Assembly: GCA_023515795.1 (NCBI GenBank)
Contig: JALGPX010000005.1
Location: 158,716 to 210,185, forward strand
Origin: Amoeboaphelidium occidentale
Lineage: Eukaryota > Aphelidiomycota > Aphelidea
Direction: 5' to 3'
DNA length: 51,470 nucleotides
Part shown: positions 27,501 through 40,230 of the stretch, piece after piece
Position numbering within the stretch: the stretch's first letter is position 1
Layout: each line of letters begins with the position of its first letter
Position numbers and translations under genes: made by a program
Notes under the pieces: model-generated
Seen by the model: only the letters and a program-made list of their open reading frames with translations
Told to the model about the DNA's origin: nothing
Databases searched by the model: none

Positions 27501-30500
27501 TGCACCGCTGCCCGAGCCCCCTGAAGCAGAAGCTTTCGTGTGACCGATACGAATAAGGTTTCTCCCACCAGTTCTTTTTATCTCCTTCGCTAATACAGGG
27601 TTTACAATAGGATCAAACATTTCAGCATCCTGAATAATCAGAATGTTTCCGAATCTTATGCAGGACTCTAATGTCTTCTGAAGGGAATCATCCAAGAAAG
27701 AGCTAACAATGACATTGTTCTTGCCCTTTAACTCATAAAACTTCTTCAAAAAGTTGACTGCTTCGCCGCTTGGATCAACTATCAGCGGATACTTATTCTC
27801 AAACAGTGGTCCAGTTAACATCAGGGCGTTTTCGCAAGCAGTTTCATCGTTGACCGCAAGTCCTGCATTTTCCCATTGATTCCTTTCATCGAAACTTTGA
27901 ATATTGTAATCAACAAGAGCAAGGCTTGCATCAAAGCTGATACTTGCTGCATCCAACTCCGTCTTATACAATGACATGATATCCGATCTGGTTTTGTGAT
28001 CGTAATAACCAGCATAAACAAAAAATAAAGCAGACAAGAGAACATTGCCAGTCAAGTTTGCGAGCTTTTCGCGGAAGAGTTGACAGGTTTCAGTCCAACG
28101 AACTTTTTCCTGAGATAGATTTTGAATAAGCGCAACTGATCTCGTAACTTTCAAGTTAAGCATATCCATATCTGCTTTAATTGCTTGAGTGCTAGATATT
28201 AACATTGCGTATTCATCCTTGTATCTCTTAATTGAGCTCTCCAACTCTTCAATCATACTTTCCATGGATACAAGCTTTAGACGTGTGGACTCTGCTTCAT
28301 TTTCTAACGATTCGACTTCTTCTCGCAACGGACCAACCTTATTCAACATTTCGGAGTAAACAACTTGAGCTATCAGCCATTGAACAAGCGGACCGCAAGC
28401 TTTACTAGCCCGATTAACCGATTCAAAGTTGAAGTCGGAATTAGAGAGATAGTCTCTTTTAATTCTGTCCCGTAACTCTTTGGTCATTTTCTCGTTTGTG
28501 TCAAAGTTGACAATCGAAGGAATGAAATCGTCCTTTCTTATTTGTTGTTGAACACTCTTCCAATCTGGAACGCTTGCGCCGGGCTGCAAAAGCTGGCATA
28601 CAGCCTCCATCGTAAGTTTAACTAAATTAGGCGGGTTAGCCATGGATCTAACTTCAGTCAACTGCTGCTTCTTGATGTTAGAGACGCTCTCTTTTGCTTC
28701 TTGGACAGCTGGTTCTGCTTTGCTCAAATCTTCCATCACAACTTTTTTCCTACTTTCAATCTCCTTGTTTTTCACTTCAAGCTGTTTTCTTATATTCAAA
28801 GATATCGCTTTCTTCTCTTCCGCTTCCTTTTGATCATTGACCATTTGTTCCAGTTTTTGATTTGCAAGAATGGACTGTTCCTCCAACTGATCTTGCTTCT
28901 CTTTCAAATTCTTGCGCAATTCAGAAACAAGCTTAACGGTCTCTTCAAGCTTCTCCAAACCATGATTTACATGAATTTGCTCCTCTTCTAATTTCTGGCG
29001 CTTTTCTGTGTACAACTTGACAACTAACCTCAACACATCAAAAATCTGTCCAGCACTGACAACATTATTCTTTACACTCAAATTCTTGGTGAGTTTATGG
29101 CAAGACAGAATCGTTGAGGTAATGTTTCTCAGATTCAGTTCTTCGTCCCTTGTAGATTCATTTGTAACAAAATCGAGCTTCGACAAAACCTTCTGTGCAA
29201 TCTCAACAATAGCATCGTCTGAAAATTCACCATACCAATTCAGAACACACCTATTAAACAGTGCCGGAGAAGCTGTTGCTTTGTTTGAATCTTTTGAAGG
29301 AACATTCATTGTGAAAACTACATGAAGATTCCTGGTTATCATCTTTTGGAAATACTGCGGCAATTCATCCTGTTGTAACAATAAGCCTTCTTTGGAGGAC
29401 GTTTCCTTGCATTGAGCAAGAAGTTGGTTATAATCATCTGGTTCGAAGAGACCAGGGACTTCTCCGTTAGCAAGTAAAGTGTTGAGTCTCTCGAGGAAAG
29501 ATGTTTCCAAAATATTTGACTCGTCAATTATCAGACAGACCTTTTCTCCTTTGGTTCCAGTTCTTCTTAAAATTCCACGCAAATCCTCATCAAAGTCGCT
29601 AGAGGTGTACTTCTTACTTGTTCTCAATTGAACGACAGATATTCCATTCATCCAGCAAACAAATTTGGTCCAGCTACTTCTACCCGAGCCTAAAACATGA
29701 GATCAGACAAACGTAAAGATTACCGGCAGCCCCAATAAGAAGTAGATGACCTTGTGGTTGGCGGAGTACCCTATCGATCCTTAGTAAATGGTCAATCGCA
29801 TCCTTGTACAAAATCAACTCCATATCCATTTCTTCCTCATAGAACACTCTTAATCTCGCATCTAAAAAGTTTGTAATTGTTTTCTCATCGACGCTAGTGT
29901 AAGCTCTTGTTAGCCAAGAACTAAACAAAATAGGTCTCTGTAACGCTTGCTTGTGATTTACTGAAGGGAAATGCTCTTTAACGATTCTGTCCAAAAGATT
30001 ATCTGTCCACTGTCGTTCATCATCGCTAACCAATCTGTCTTGGAAGAGTCTGAGGGCCTCATAAGCAAAAATGCGGACCAAGCTCTCAGCTGAAACCATA
30101 GTAGCGCCACTATCAACCGGTCTTATGGCTTCATAAATTCCTCTTAACCACCTTGTCAATTCACGAGGTGAGTAAATGTAATGTTTTTGTTGATCTTGTG
30201 TGAACTTTGACTGCGATTCTAGGAAGAACGAAACCATCGCTTCAGTCAGTTGGTCAGACATACCCTTGAGATTAGGTGCAACTTTCAACATGGCCTTATT
30301 AAAAGTCTTGTAAATTTGAATTAATGATTCTTTTCCAGGATAATCAACCATCAAGACGGAGGAATGTCGCAAAAATCTGCTGCTCAAAGGAACACGGCCT
30401 GGATCGGTTGGAGGGTTACATGCTCCAACGAACTGTATTCTTTCCAGAGTAACCCATTGTTTATCATTTGTTCTCCAGAAACCATTCTTTTCAACTAGTT

Positions 30501-33500
30501 GGCGGAGGAATGAAACAACTCTCTGAGTACCAAAATCATCCAACTGAGGCAAATTGATTTCATCACAAAAGAAAACCAGACGTTTGGCAGTCAAAGAAGA
30601 TTTAGGTCTCATAACATAACCGCTGGCCATTTTTCTGTATTCAACATGTTGTTCCATAGTTTTTAGAAGGTATTCTGGCGATGTGGAAGAAGAAAAGTTC
30701 AATCCCACGACATCAACATCAGATCCGCTGCTTCGCAAACAACTGAATAGAGACATGGACTTACCAGATCCCGGCGGCCCACTCAGAACAACAGCTCTTT
30801 GTCTTCTAGAGTTAAACAACAATGCTTTTAGGAGATTTTCATGTCTTTGTGTATCGATTGTTGGAATAACGACCAAGTCGCCACCTTTTTGTAAAACAGC
30901 ATGGCTTTCTAAATCAATGCTTGGTACTCTTGTTCTCCAATTGAACCAATCTCCTGTTGGAAGCTCGACGTCTACATCTAGCAGCTTTTGGCCTGCAGGT
31001 AGGACAATCGTTAAAACTTTGCTAGCAATAAAATCACACAAAGCTTCCCTTCCTTTAAGGTTACTATCACCAGAGAAGGACCAAAACAAGCAAATTAATA
31101 ATTTTCTAGAGAAAAACATCTCCAAAGCAGTTGAACCAGGACCGCCAACTAATTCCAAAAATTCTGGATGAGCTATCTGATAGTTTGCAACCTCAATTAT
31201 ACATGCGTCTAGCAATGCAAATAAGTTCTCAAGACACTGTTTCTCGTGGAAATCCATAATGTGAAAGACGCTTCTTTTGGAAAATTCTCCAACGGAAGAG
31301 ATCAAGCCATTGCTGTTTAATTGCTTGAACACAGTTGCTGCGCTTCTCTGAATATCCAACAGGGATGCTCCATTTGAGCTTGCTTTAAGTTCAGCATCAA
31401 GGTCTTGATCCATAGAAAATGACTCCAACCCGCTCAGATACCCTTCAACAATAATTTTGGAAGTAACTACTTCAGAGTGGAACCATATCATACCACAACG
31501 ACTCACTGTGGCTAACGTGGCGTTCTTCAGATCTTCTACTTCGAATAAAAGTCTCACATTGTTGGGCAATCCCAGTCTTTCACCATTCGGCAATGTGAGC
31601 ATCTTATTGTCATCCAGAACACTACAATGATTAAATGTATAACTACAATTTACCTGTTCAAATTTTCTATCCAAATAGGATCCACTTCACCATCAAAAAC
31701 AACCCAATGAGTCTTATCCATTTCACCACGAACATTATCAATTATTCTACGCAAGACGCTAGTGAATAAGCCATCGCTCCATTCTCTAGTTGTATTGTCA
31801 AGAACACCGTAAAGCTGATCTTTAGACATTGTCTTTGGGTTGATGTTGTAAAGAATAACTTCTTCGTTCTTGTTAGACTTGCGCTCTAATTCAGGCAAGC
31901 ATTTCGCAAGAACGCTGATCGCTGAGGATTTTCCGCTTCCTGAATTACCGATTACCATCACACCATGATGGATTTTGAGGAGTTTATGGAGTTGTAAGAT
32001 CTTTTTCGTGAATGCGGTTTCTGGCAAAAGACCCAGATTTCCACAAGCTTTGGCAATAACTTCAACCGCTTCTTTATCAGCATCATTAAGAGATCCTCCG
32101 TCCAAATACGATGGGAAGAAATCTCGCAATAAGTTCTTGAACAACGTTGTATCTTGACTCACGAGCTTAGGCTCAATCGTTTCAATAATTGCATCAATTA
32201 GGATCTGAGTCTCGTTAAGGGCGTTGTTGAGCTTTTTGATGTTCCCAGCGCTAGCTAACACACTCTTTAAAGCACGCAATCCAAAATCATAGTGACTTTG
32301 TCGGCTTAGTTGTTCATCCATTAGTTGAAACAGCGGCACAACTTTGTTCGATAGTATTTCTGCCTGCAAAAAGCCTTGGCTATACAACAAAACTTGGGCA
32401 ATCAATTCTTTGTCCGGTTTAGTCATGGCAATAGGCCTAAACAACTTTTTCAAATTGTTAGGTAATTGACTTCTTCCGGAATAATCAGGATTCATAGTAA
32501 TGAAAACTGCAGTCTCGCTGTTCAGTTTGATTTCCTTACTCAACAAGCTGATAGACACAGTTGATTCCTCTTTTGTATACTTACGAAGACCCTCTTGAAT
32601 AGTCTGAATTTGCTGGGAAACTGATGACAACATACGTTCACTCAAACGATTAAACTCGTCGAAACAGACCCAAGCTCCGACCTGGCATAAACCAATGAAG
32701 ATTCTTCCCATCGCCGTGTAATCAAACTGTTCATCACAACAAAATACTAGAACAAATCTTGCCAATTGAGCTCCCAGGAACTTTACAGATTCTGTTTTAC
32801 CTGTGCCAGCCGGACCAAACGGAGACGCTCCGTATTTGTACTTCAATGCTTGAGTTAGAGTCAAATTGCAGCGGCTTGTCAACGGCGTTTGAATCAGTCT
32901 TTCAGACAAACCAACATATTCAAATCCGTACTCAATTTCAGAGTCTGCCATTTTCGCTACTACTCCAGTTTTCGTTGGGTAAAAGCGTAAAAGATTCTGC
33001 CATTCTGGATCAGTAACAGATTTTACTTTTTTATCCAACCTTCTTGCAGTATTTCTCTGATATACCAATTCAGCGATAAGTTGCTCGCACTTCTTTCTTA
33101 GCAGGAAAGTTACAGTTCCAGAAGATGCGGTTCCAGAAAGCACACTGATTTGCTTCTCAATAGATGAAACCAGATCCGACAAGCAAGCATCCGAGATACT
33201 CGTCTCCATCATTGTTGTCCATTTGATCTGAAAACACAAAATCACAATCTGGGCAGGATACTTTTGAATCCAAGAAACCAAAGAGCCAGTATCGTTCACA
33301 TTCAAAGCCTCCAGGCCATCTCTTAAGCTTTTAATTAAACTCGTCTTAGTCTGCTTCTCTACTTCTCCTAGCCACTCGTTAATTCTCATAGTTTTGAAAT
33401 TAATTGGCTCGACAAAAGCAATTTGTTCTTCCTCCTTGCTTTTAATTCCTGCGATATTTCCATCTGAATTCACGGCGAAAGAGTTGATTCCAGCAAACAT

Positions 33501-36500
33501 GCGTTTCATATGTTTTTCAACAACGTTCAAGTTTTTGCTGTTACCAATAATTTCCAGCAAGGCCTCGTCACCAAGGAAATAGAATCTCGGAAAGAGACTC
33601 CTTTCTTTTTCCAGATACTCTCCCAGAGCCTTCTGAATTTTGCCCAAGATTTCAGATAGCCTCTCTAATAACTTCTCAACATTGGGAATTTGAATCAAAT
33701 CCAGTATTAATGGCGTCTTCAACACTTTCTTCGCCAAAGTTATAAATTCTGAATTAATCATCGAGAAACGATTGAATTCCTGAGGAAGCAGGTTCTTTAT
33801 ATCAACGCTGGCTCCAAAGACACCCTCAAGATAAACCCATTGCCTCTGAACATCTATCCAAGAGTCAAAGACCGAATGAACCTTCTCCAGCTTCTCTTCC
33901 CAACTTATAACTTCATCCTCAAATACTTTGAAGTATGGAGAGCCTTTCATAGCTTGAAGTCCTGAAAGGTATTCGCTGCATTTAGCGAAAATATCATCCC
34001 AGCCTTTGATCAACTTCAAATTTTGATTGTTCGATGTAAAGGATACTAAATCAACCGCATAAGATTGCCAGACATCTTTAACTGACTTTATGTATTCCTC
34101 CAGTGCCATTTCCCCGTTTGCAACTGACAGGACATCTTTGACTACGGTTTCGTTCCTCACTAGGTCGAGATCGTAAATCTGTCCAAGGGTCATTTGATTC
34201 AATCCTACTGACACAGTAACGCTAAGTCTCTTGAAAAGGTTCCTCCAATGGCGCTCTTTCATACTGTCGCCGCGCAACTCGACTACCATTCCGTGAATTT
34301 TGACCAAAGACTTAACATAATTCATCAGATATTCAAAAGCTTCATATTGTCTGCTAGATGCTGGCAAGTCTTTCAATTGACGTATCAAAGTGTCCAATTT
34401 CTGGCGTAATTGGCGACCAACGATAGATTGAAATACAGTCTGCTTCAGTTCATCAATTTCAGACCATACTGTGGACAGCTCGTTCCAAACTTTCTTTAAA
34501 TTCAATAACTCATCGATTGCGGGCTCAAGCTCATCCTCTGAGACACTTTTAATGAGAAGCGCTTCTTTGGCACGGGCTAGTTGACTCTGATCCTCGCGTA
34601 GCCTTTTCAATTTAGATTCAAAGTCAGCCAAAGATTGTAAGGCAAGTGCTGGCTTAATACTTCCTTTAAGAGGCTTTTCCTTTTTCCATTCTTCTAAAAC
34701 GATTTTAATTTTGCCAGTCAGAACAGAGTCTTCACTCTTGATTTGAGCTTGCAAGCTCTGCAGATGTTCTTCCATGATAGCCTTCTTTCTCTTGAACATA
34801 CCAGAAAACGCATTCCATTCACCTTCAACCTTCTCAAAGTAGGTCCAATTTTCTGGGAATGAAACCCTCTGCCTCTCGAGTAACTTCTGGCCGGCTGAGA
34901 ATGTTTTCAAATCTTCCTTGTATTTTCCATGATTAACTTTAAGGTCTTCAATGAATGTAATGTAAGAAACGGCTTCTTTTGTTGTGCAGGAATCCAATGG
35001 AGCCCGTTCTTCTAATTCATGTCTGAAGTGAGAAATTAGCTTGAAAAAGGACTCTGACTTTTCTCCGAGCTTTGTCATGAACTTCATAATAACCTCTTTT
35101 TGCCATAAATCGTACTTTGCATTGACTTTTTGTTGAACTTGCGAATAATTGACAACAATTAGGCCAAAAGACTTTTCAAAGTCTTGATTATCAAATATTG
35201 TTCTTGCTTGCTTAATTTCATTAGTAACTTGGATCCATTTTTGCAAATCATCACCCAGCTGATCAAGAACAAAATTTGGTTCCAAATCCCATAAAGCCTG
35301 ATATCTAAGCCATTCTTGGCAATAGTTATCAACATTCTCAATTTTCTTATCAATTGCAGAATAAGTTTCAGCGTTCAGAGCCACATTAATCTTCGAAGGA
35401 AGGTTTCGAAAAAGAACATTATCTGCAACGCTTCCATCGACCTGTTGGATGTTTGTAACAATTTTTGGCAATAAGGATACTTGAGAGTACAATTCATGAA
35501 GACATTGAAAACAATACAAACGTGCTTTGTCCAAAGAAGGGGTCATACAAAGAGCCTGATTCTTCAAGTTCACTTCAACTTTGAAAACAGACGCCGATGA
35601 TGTCTTTTCCAGCACATCTGATTTCCATGTTTTTACTTCATCCTCCAACCTTTTCACAAGGATGCCCTCGAGGCGCTCATTCAATTTCTGTGAGAAAGAC
35701 TCTGTATTGCTAAAAGACTCAGCAACAAGCTGGTCCATCAATTCTTGGATCCTCTTGATCACTTTCTGAAACTCTTTCATTTCAAACAATACATTCTGTA
35801 GTTCAACCAACTGCCGCTCCAAATGCTTGAAAATAGAATGCAAAACCAAAATTTTCTCTTGCATGGTAGAAATCGTGGAATACAATGTTTGAACAACATT
35901 CACAGATTCAGACTCTGTGGAAACTTCATTTCCCACGAGAATCAACTGCTCCCAGTTGACAAGGATCGCGTTTTTAACAGCACCTTGCACGGCTTTGTAA
36001 TACCCAGCAATTAAAAGCTTTTGGTCTTCTTCCATCAGATTAACTTTCTGAACAACCTTTTCGTATCCTCTTACTGATTCACTCAAAGTGACAGCATGCG
36101 GATAAACTCTTTTTGCATCCTTAGAAACCTGCAAGATAGAATGGGGAACTTGAAAGCCTAACCATACCAAATTGCGAGATTCTTTGAATAACTTCACCAT
36201 ATCAGAATCAAAGTTAACCTTCAATTCAAACTTTCCAGTTGCACGATTCTTTAGTACCGACATAGCAGGGCCAGATATCTGCAGATTTTTCTTTCCCATT
36301 CCACTTAACCAAGTATCAAACAAAGGTTTAACATCAAGTTTAGCACTAAATGCAAGATACTCAGAATGCAACTTCTGTCCTTCAACATAAGATTCCCATC
36401 CTTGTCCGAGAATGCCTTCAATCTTTTTCATATATTGGTTCAACTGGTTCTCAATCATCTTGGTCCAAATGATCAGGCCTGCTGTTGCAGGTATATCTCT

Positions 36501-38332
36501 GGCTTGATGCATTTTAGAGACATCAGCTGAGCGGTAATCAGACACAAACTTTGTATTCAATCTATGAATATCTTGTTTTACATTCTGGATCAATTGATTT
36601 TGATATTCTTGAATGGCTCCTCTTATCTTTGGCCTCACAAACAAAGCATTGAAAGACAAGAAAATTTTGAACATATCATTAGAGCTCTTAGCGTTGCTGA
36701 GTTGATCTCTCAAGTACAAAATGATATGATTCTCAACCCGCGAAACATTTTCATTGTAATTAGCTTCAGCATCAGCCCATTTTGATGTACCTTCTGTGGT
36801 TGTATCAAGAATATCAACCTTCTGCAATTCAGAAAACGCAAAATTAATATCAGCCAACGCTGTTTGTTCATTGATTCCCAAATTTTCCTTATTCTCAGAG
36901 TTCAATACAGTACTAAGGATTTCATGCAATTGGAAGTGTTGTCTTCTGAATTCACTCAGATATTCAACACGATCTTTCAAAGCCAAATGGTTTGCGTTAA
37001 CTTTAACTAAGATGAACTTTGATGTTCTCTTTCTTCCAACTTCTCTTGCAACGCTAACAAATTCTTTCACTTGTTCGTCCCACTCTTTGAAAGCGGCATC
37101 ACATGAAGCAATAACTCGTTTAAAATCATCATAAGACAACTGAAACAATCTTTTGCTCGACAATATTTTGTAGCACTGATCATTTAAATCAGATGATATA
37201 ACTTCTACAAGCGCAACAGCTCTTTCAACAGGGTAGGCAGATAGACGCAACTTCTTGTTTAAATGCTGAAAGATCAACGAAATACAGTTTCGAACTCTAT
37301 CCATATCAGAAACAGCCAATAGATCTGAAATAGGAAAGTCTCGGATGAGTACATTATACTTTTGGACCATCTCCTGGACCTCCTTCAATCCCGTATCAGC
37401 CACAAAACTAACAGTCGCATGAAACCTCTTAGCACTCTTCAAAACATCCATAGTCAATAGAAACCCATCTTCTTTCAACATCAATTCAATTTTTTCAAGC
37501 TGTTTCTCCATACTTAACCAGAAGTCAATTTCCTGAACAGCATTACCTCTCTTAACATCTCTTGTCAGTCTTGTAACCTTCTGGACTTCCTTAATCCAAA
37601 CGTTAACTTCATTTTGCAACTTATTCAAGAAAGTCGTGTCCTGTGCGATCGCTCCCAAATCCTCAACTGTGGCTCTTTTGCCACCATTCTGACGTGCTTT
37701 ATCTATAGCCTCTTGAATAACTGGATTGATAGCCAAACGCACTTCCGGAACTTCAACATTCTGCTGCAACTGAAGAAAACTTAACTCAAGTTCCGCTAAT
37801 CTCTTCTTCGTACTCGCTAACTTCAAGCTATCCGACGCACCAGAGTCCTTTGAATGAACAAACGGTGAAATGGCATAATGCAACAACGAATACAAAATTT
37901 CGTAAATAGAGGCATCACCCACAGGAAATGCAACTATAGTCAGCTGTTGCTCTAGGTTACTTAAGACTTGCCCTTTCTTCAACGCAACCACCCACGAAAC
38001 AACACCCGAAGCAGCAACGACAGGGCTAAGCTCTTGATACAAAGCAACCTCCACATCTAAAAGGGCAATATTAAGCTTCCGGAAACCTGTACAGATTTAC
38101 GTGAAGATGTTTTCGATACACCAATATATGCAGCATTTAATGCAGGATCGTTAATAAACTTTTGCAGAACTTCAGGCTGAAACTTGCACTTGGCATCCTT
38201 TCCAAAAGACGCAGCAAAATACTTTTCCAAGTAATTTTGAAGTTCCTCTGTAGAAACGCCTTGAGCCGCAGCTACGGTATCTCCCACATCGTTTAAACCC
38301 AGTTGGTTCGTTTCGTCCGAACTCTCGGTCAT
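24563..38332 (-). CDS. DYN1: Cytoplasmic dynein 1 heavy chain
   Basis: Five exons: 38332-38101, 38056-31654, 31621-29724, 29689-24995 and 24960-24563, with introns of 44, 32, 34 and 34 nt; 4,541 residues. It is the motor subunit for minus-end microtubule transport. The N-terminal tail matches DYNC1H1 (EISFW-like VQEIDFWLSMEKQLEKI, KRFHATVSF, DFPISDLL). Walker A motifs: AAA1 GPAGTGKTE (about residue 1825), AAA2 GNSGSGKSS (about 2110), AAA3 GPPGSGKSM (about 2490) and AAA4 GAAGSGRSS (about 2845, with Arg in place of the usual Lys). AAA1 Walker B is WVCFDEFNRL. The coiled-coil stalk and microtubule-binding tip lie near 3050-3500. The C-terminal domain carries LSIWLGGLFRPEAFLTATRQ. The splice at 31653-31622 restores ENLNSVLDDNK, and that at 29723-29690 restores the AAA4 P-loop. 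It looks whole. Confidence 0.97.
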
Positions 38333-38475
38333 CCTTTGTTTGAAAAAGATCTCCTTTCGAACTATCTATTGGATATAAAAAAGAATTAGCCAAATTAGAT
38401 ATTGAAATAGCGTTTTGCCTTTGTGTAACGGTAAAGTATTGCCGCGCTAAGAACCACATCTATCACGAACCAAGA

Positions 38476-40002
38476 TCACTTCATGAGCGTTTCAAAATCG
38501 GACAGAGTAATATCTTCTCGACCTGACCTGATGCAATTCATGCCAGCTTCGTTGATAAGGCATTTAAGTTTTGAAATGTTCCACCCTTTGGTCTTGTTAA
38601 TCAATTCATCACAATCCTCTATGTACTTGTTAAACATATTTCTTCTTTGCTCTAAACCAACACTATCTGGCACGCGATGAATATAATCAAACTTCATTCT
38701 GCAAGATATTTCTTTGCTAGAGATACAAATTATTGTACTATCAGAGTTGCACACCAAAGCAACGAGTTCATCAGGATACATGTCAAATTCATCAAGCACA
38801 ACAAAAGGGCTTTGCAAAAGATATCTTAAAGCACGAGCACCCTCTCCGTATTCTTTTTTGATAACATCCGATAAATGAACAGACGTTACGGGAACACCTA
38901 AAGAGGCTGTAACGGATCGGACTAAATGTGTTTTGCCTGTACCTGAATTACCAACAACCAAAATACGCTTAGCTTTTCCAGACTTCAAGACTCTTAGAAG
39001 TCTATCTTCCACCTCGCCCATATGAAATCCGGACGGAACTTTTGCAATTGTTGAGTGAAAGTTCGAATTTTCCTTTCGTTCTGGTAGCACTAAATCGTAC
39101 TTGAATAAAGACGGCAAATATGATATAAAAGGATACTTAAAATCGTAAATAATTCTTTGGAGTCTCATTAGTCGATAACGACTAGTCTCTGATGTAGGTG
39201 GGTCATCAATGTAAAACACAACATGCTTAGAATGGTATCGATACAGCTTCTCAATATCATGCAATTTCTCTGAAACTTCTATGCAAAGCCAATCCTTTTG
39301 CCTCAATTCGTATAGCAAATCAAAGAATCTTGTTTCATCCTCCACCAATAGACTCCTAGCGCCACACGAAAACACGCTGTCTGAATATTTTAGATTTTCA
39401 AAATCAGCGTAGCTTTCAGAGTTGACCCAAAATAATCTGGTTTCTTTGTTAATTTTGAAAATATCGGTTGCTTTACAATTAAGACGAACCTGCTGCAACT
39501 GTCCCATCATATCAGGCAACATATACGACCTCTTTGCGTCTAGAATCGTGCACTCTTTGCTTTCCAAGAATATATCATTGAGAAGTAATTCTGTTGGAGT
39601 AAGATGGCAATATTTAGTTTCCAGTGGTGCGATAAGACATAGCTCATTGATAAGGACAGCATCCACAGGTTCAACGCGATAAGACTTTTCTTCCAAACCC
39701 AAAGAATCCATTAATTCCTTAGACATGAATAAAGTGTTCTTTGAGAGCAGAGCTGTTTCCTCTGCGTATCTTCTCTTTGTAGGTGACCAGTTAATATCTG
39801 GCTCTGCTTTTATTCCGACGTGCTCAATAAATACTGACCATCCGCTAATCGAGTACCAACCTGTACTACACAGCGTGTCTCTGCAGAACGCATAGAAATT
39901 TCGTAAGCAAGTATCTCCCAAAACGGTAGAAGATAGCCTCTTTGGAATCGAAAACGCCAAAGGATCCGAAGGTAGCTTTCTGATGTCAATAGAATCAACC
40001 AT
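38476..40002 (-). CDS. Divergent AAA+ ATPase with one clear ATPase domain
   Basis: A single exon of 508 residues. The C-terminal AAA module has LVVGNSGTGKTHLV (Walker A, Lys357), a YGEGARALRYLL helix and FVVLDEFDMY (Walker B, Asp404/Glu405), then a sensor region (ICISSKE) and an arginine-bearing FDYIHRVPD block and helical lid. The region about 200-300 (LLVEDETRFFDLL, VVFYIDDPPT) may be a decayed first AAA domain, and the N-terminus (NELCLIAPLETKYCHLTPTELLL) recalls type II AAA proteins such as AFG2/SPATA5 or PEX1/PEX6. The family is therefore uncertain; ATPase activity is likely from the intact motifs. It shares a 228-nt divergent promoter with the coactosin-PH gene and precedes dynein on the same strand by 143 nt. 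Confidence 0.8.
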   Translation of the reverse strand: MVDSIDIRKLPSDPLAFSIPKRLSSTVLGDTCLRNFYAFCRDTLCSTGWYSISGWSVFIEHVGIKAEPDINWSPTKRRYAEETALLSKNTLFMSKELMDSLGLEEKSYRVEPVDAVLINELCLIAPLETKYCHLTPTELLLNDIFLESKECTILDAKRSYMLPDMMGQLQQVRLNCKATDIFKINKETRLFWVNSESYADFENLKYSDSVFSCGARSLLVEDETRFFDLLYELRQKDWLCIEVSEKLHDIEKLYRYHSKHVVFYIDDPPTSETSRYRLMRLQRIIYDFKYPFISYLPSLFKYDLVLPERKENSNFHSTIAKVPSGFHMGEVEDRLLRVLKSGKAKRILVVGNSGTGKTHLVRSVTASLGVPVTSVHLSDVIKKEYGEGARALRYLLQSPFVVLDEFDMYPDELVALVCNSDSTIICISSKEISCRMKFDYIHRVPDSVGLEQRRNMFNKYIEDCDELINKTKGWNISKLKCLINEAGMNCIRSGREDITLSDFETLMK

Positions 40003-40230
40003 CAGAACGAATGGAAAAATTGTTGTTACAGAGTTGGTCCGACACTATATAGATGCGATATAACCACTCTTTCAATTTTCATTTATTTCAAGAGATTAAT
40101 TAGCGTAAATGCAGCTTGAGTTACGCCAACAAAAGCCTCAACGTCTGCTGGCCGTTGATTGAACCATCAAGACATCATTTCTCGTTCTGGCCTACATGGC
40201 GCGCTTTTATTATCTCGCAATTAACATAAG

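Noticed and set aside
27016-27543. Long plus-strand ORF antisense to dynein
   Set aside because: A shadow of the dynein coding frame with no independent motif; the same applies to other antisense frames across 24.9-38.3 kb.
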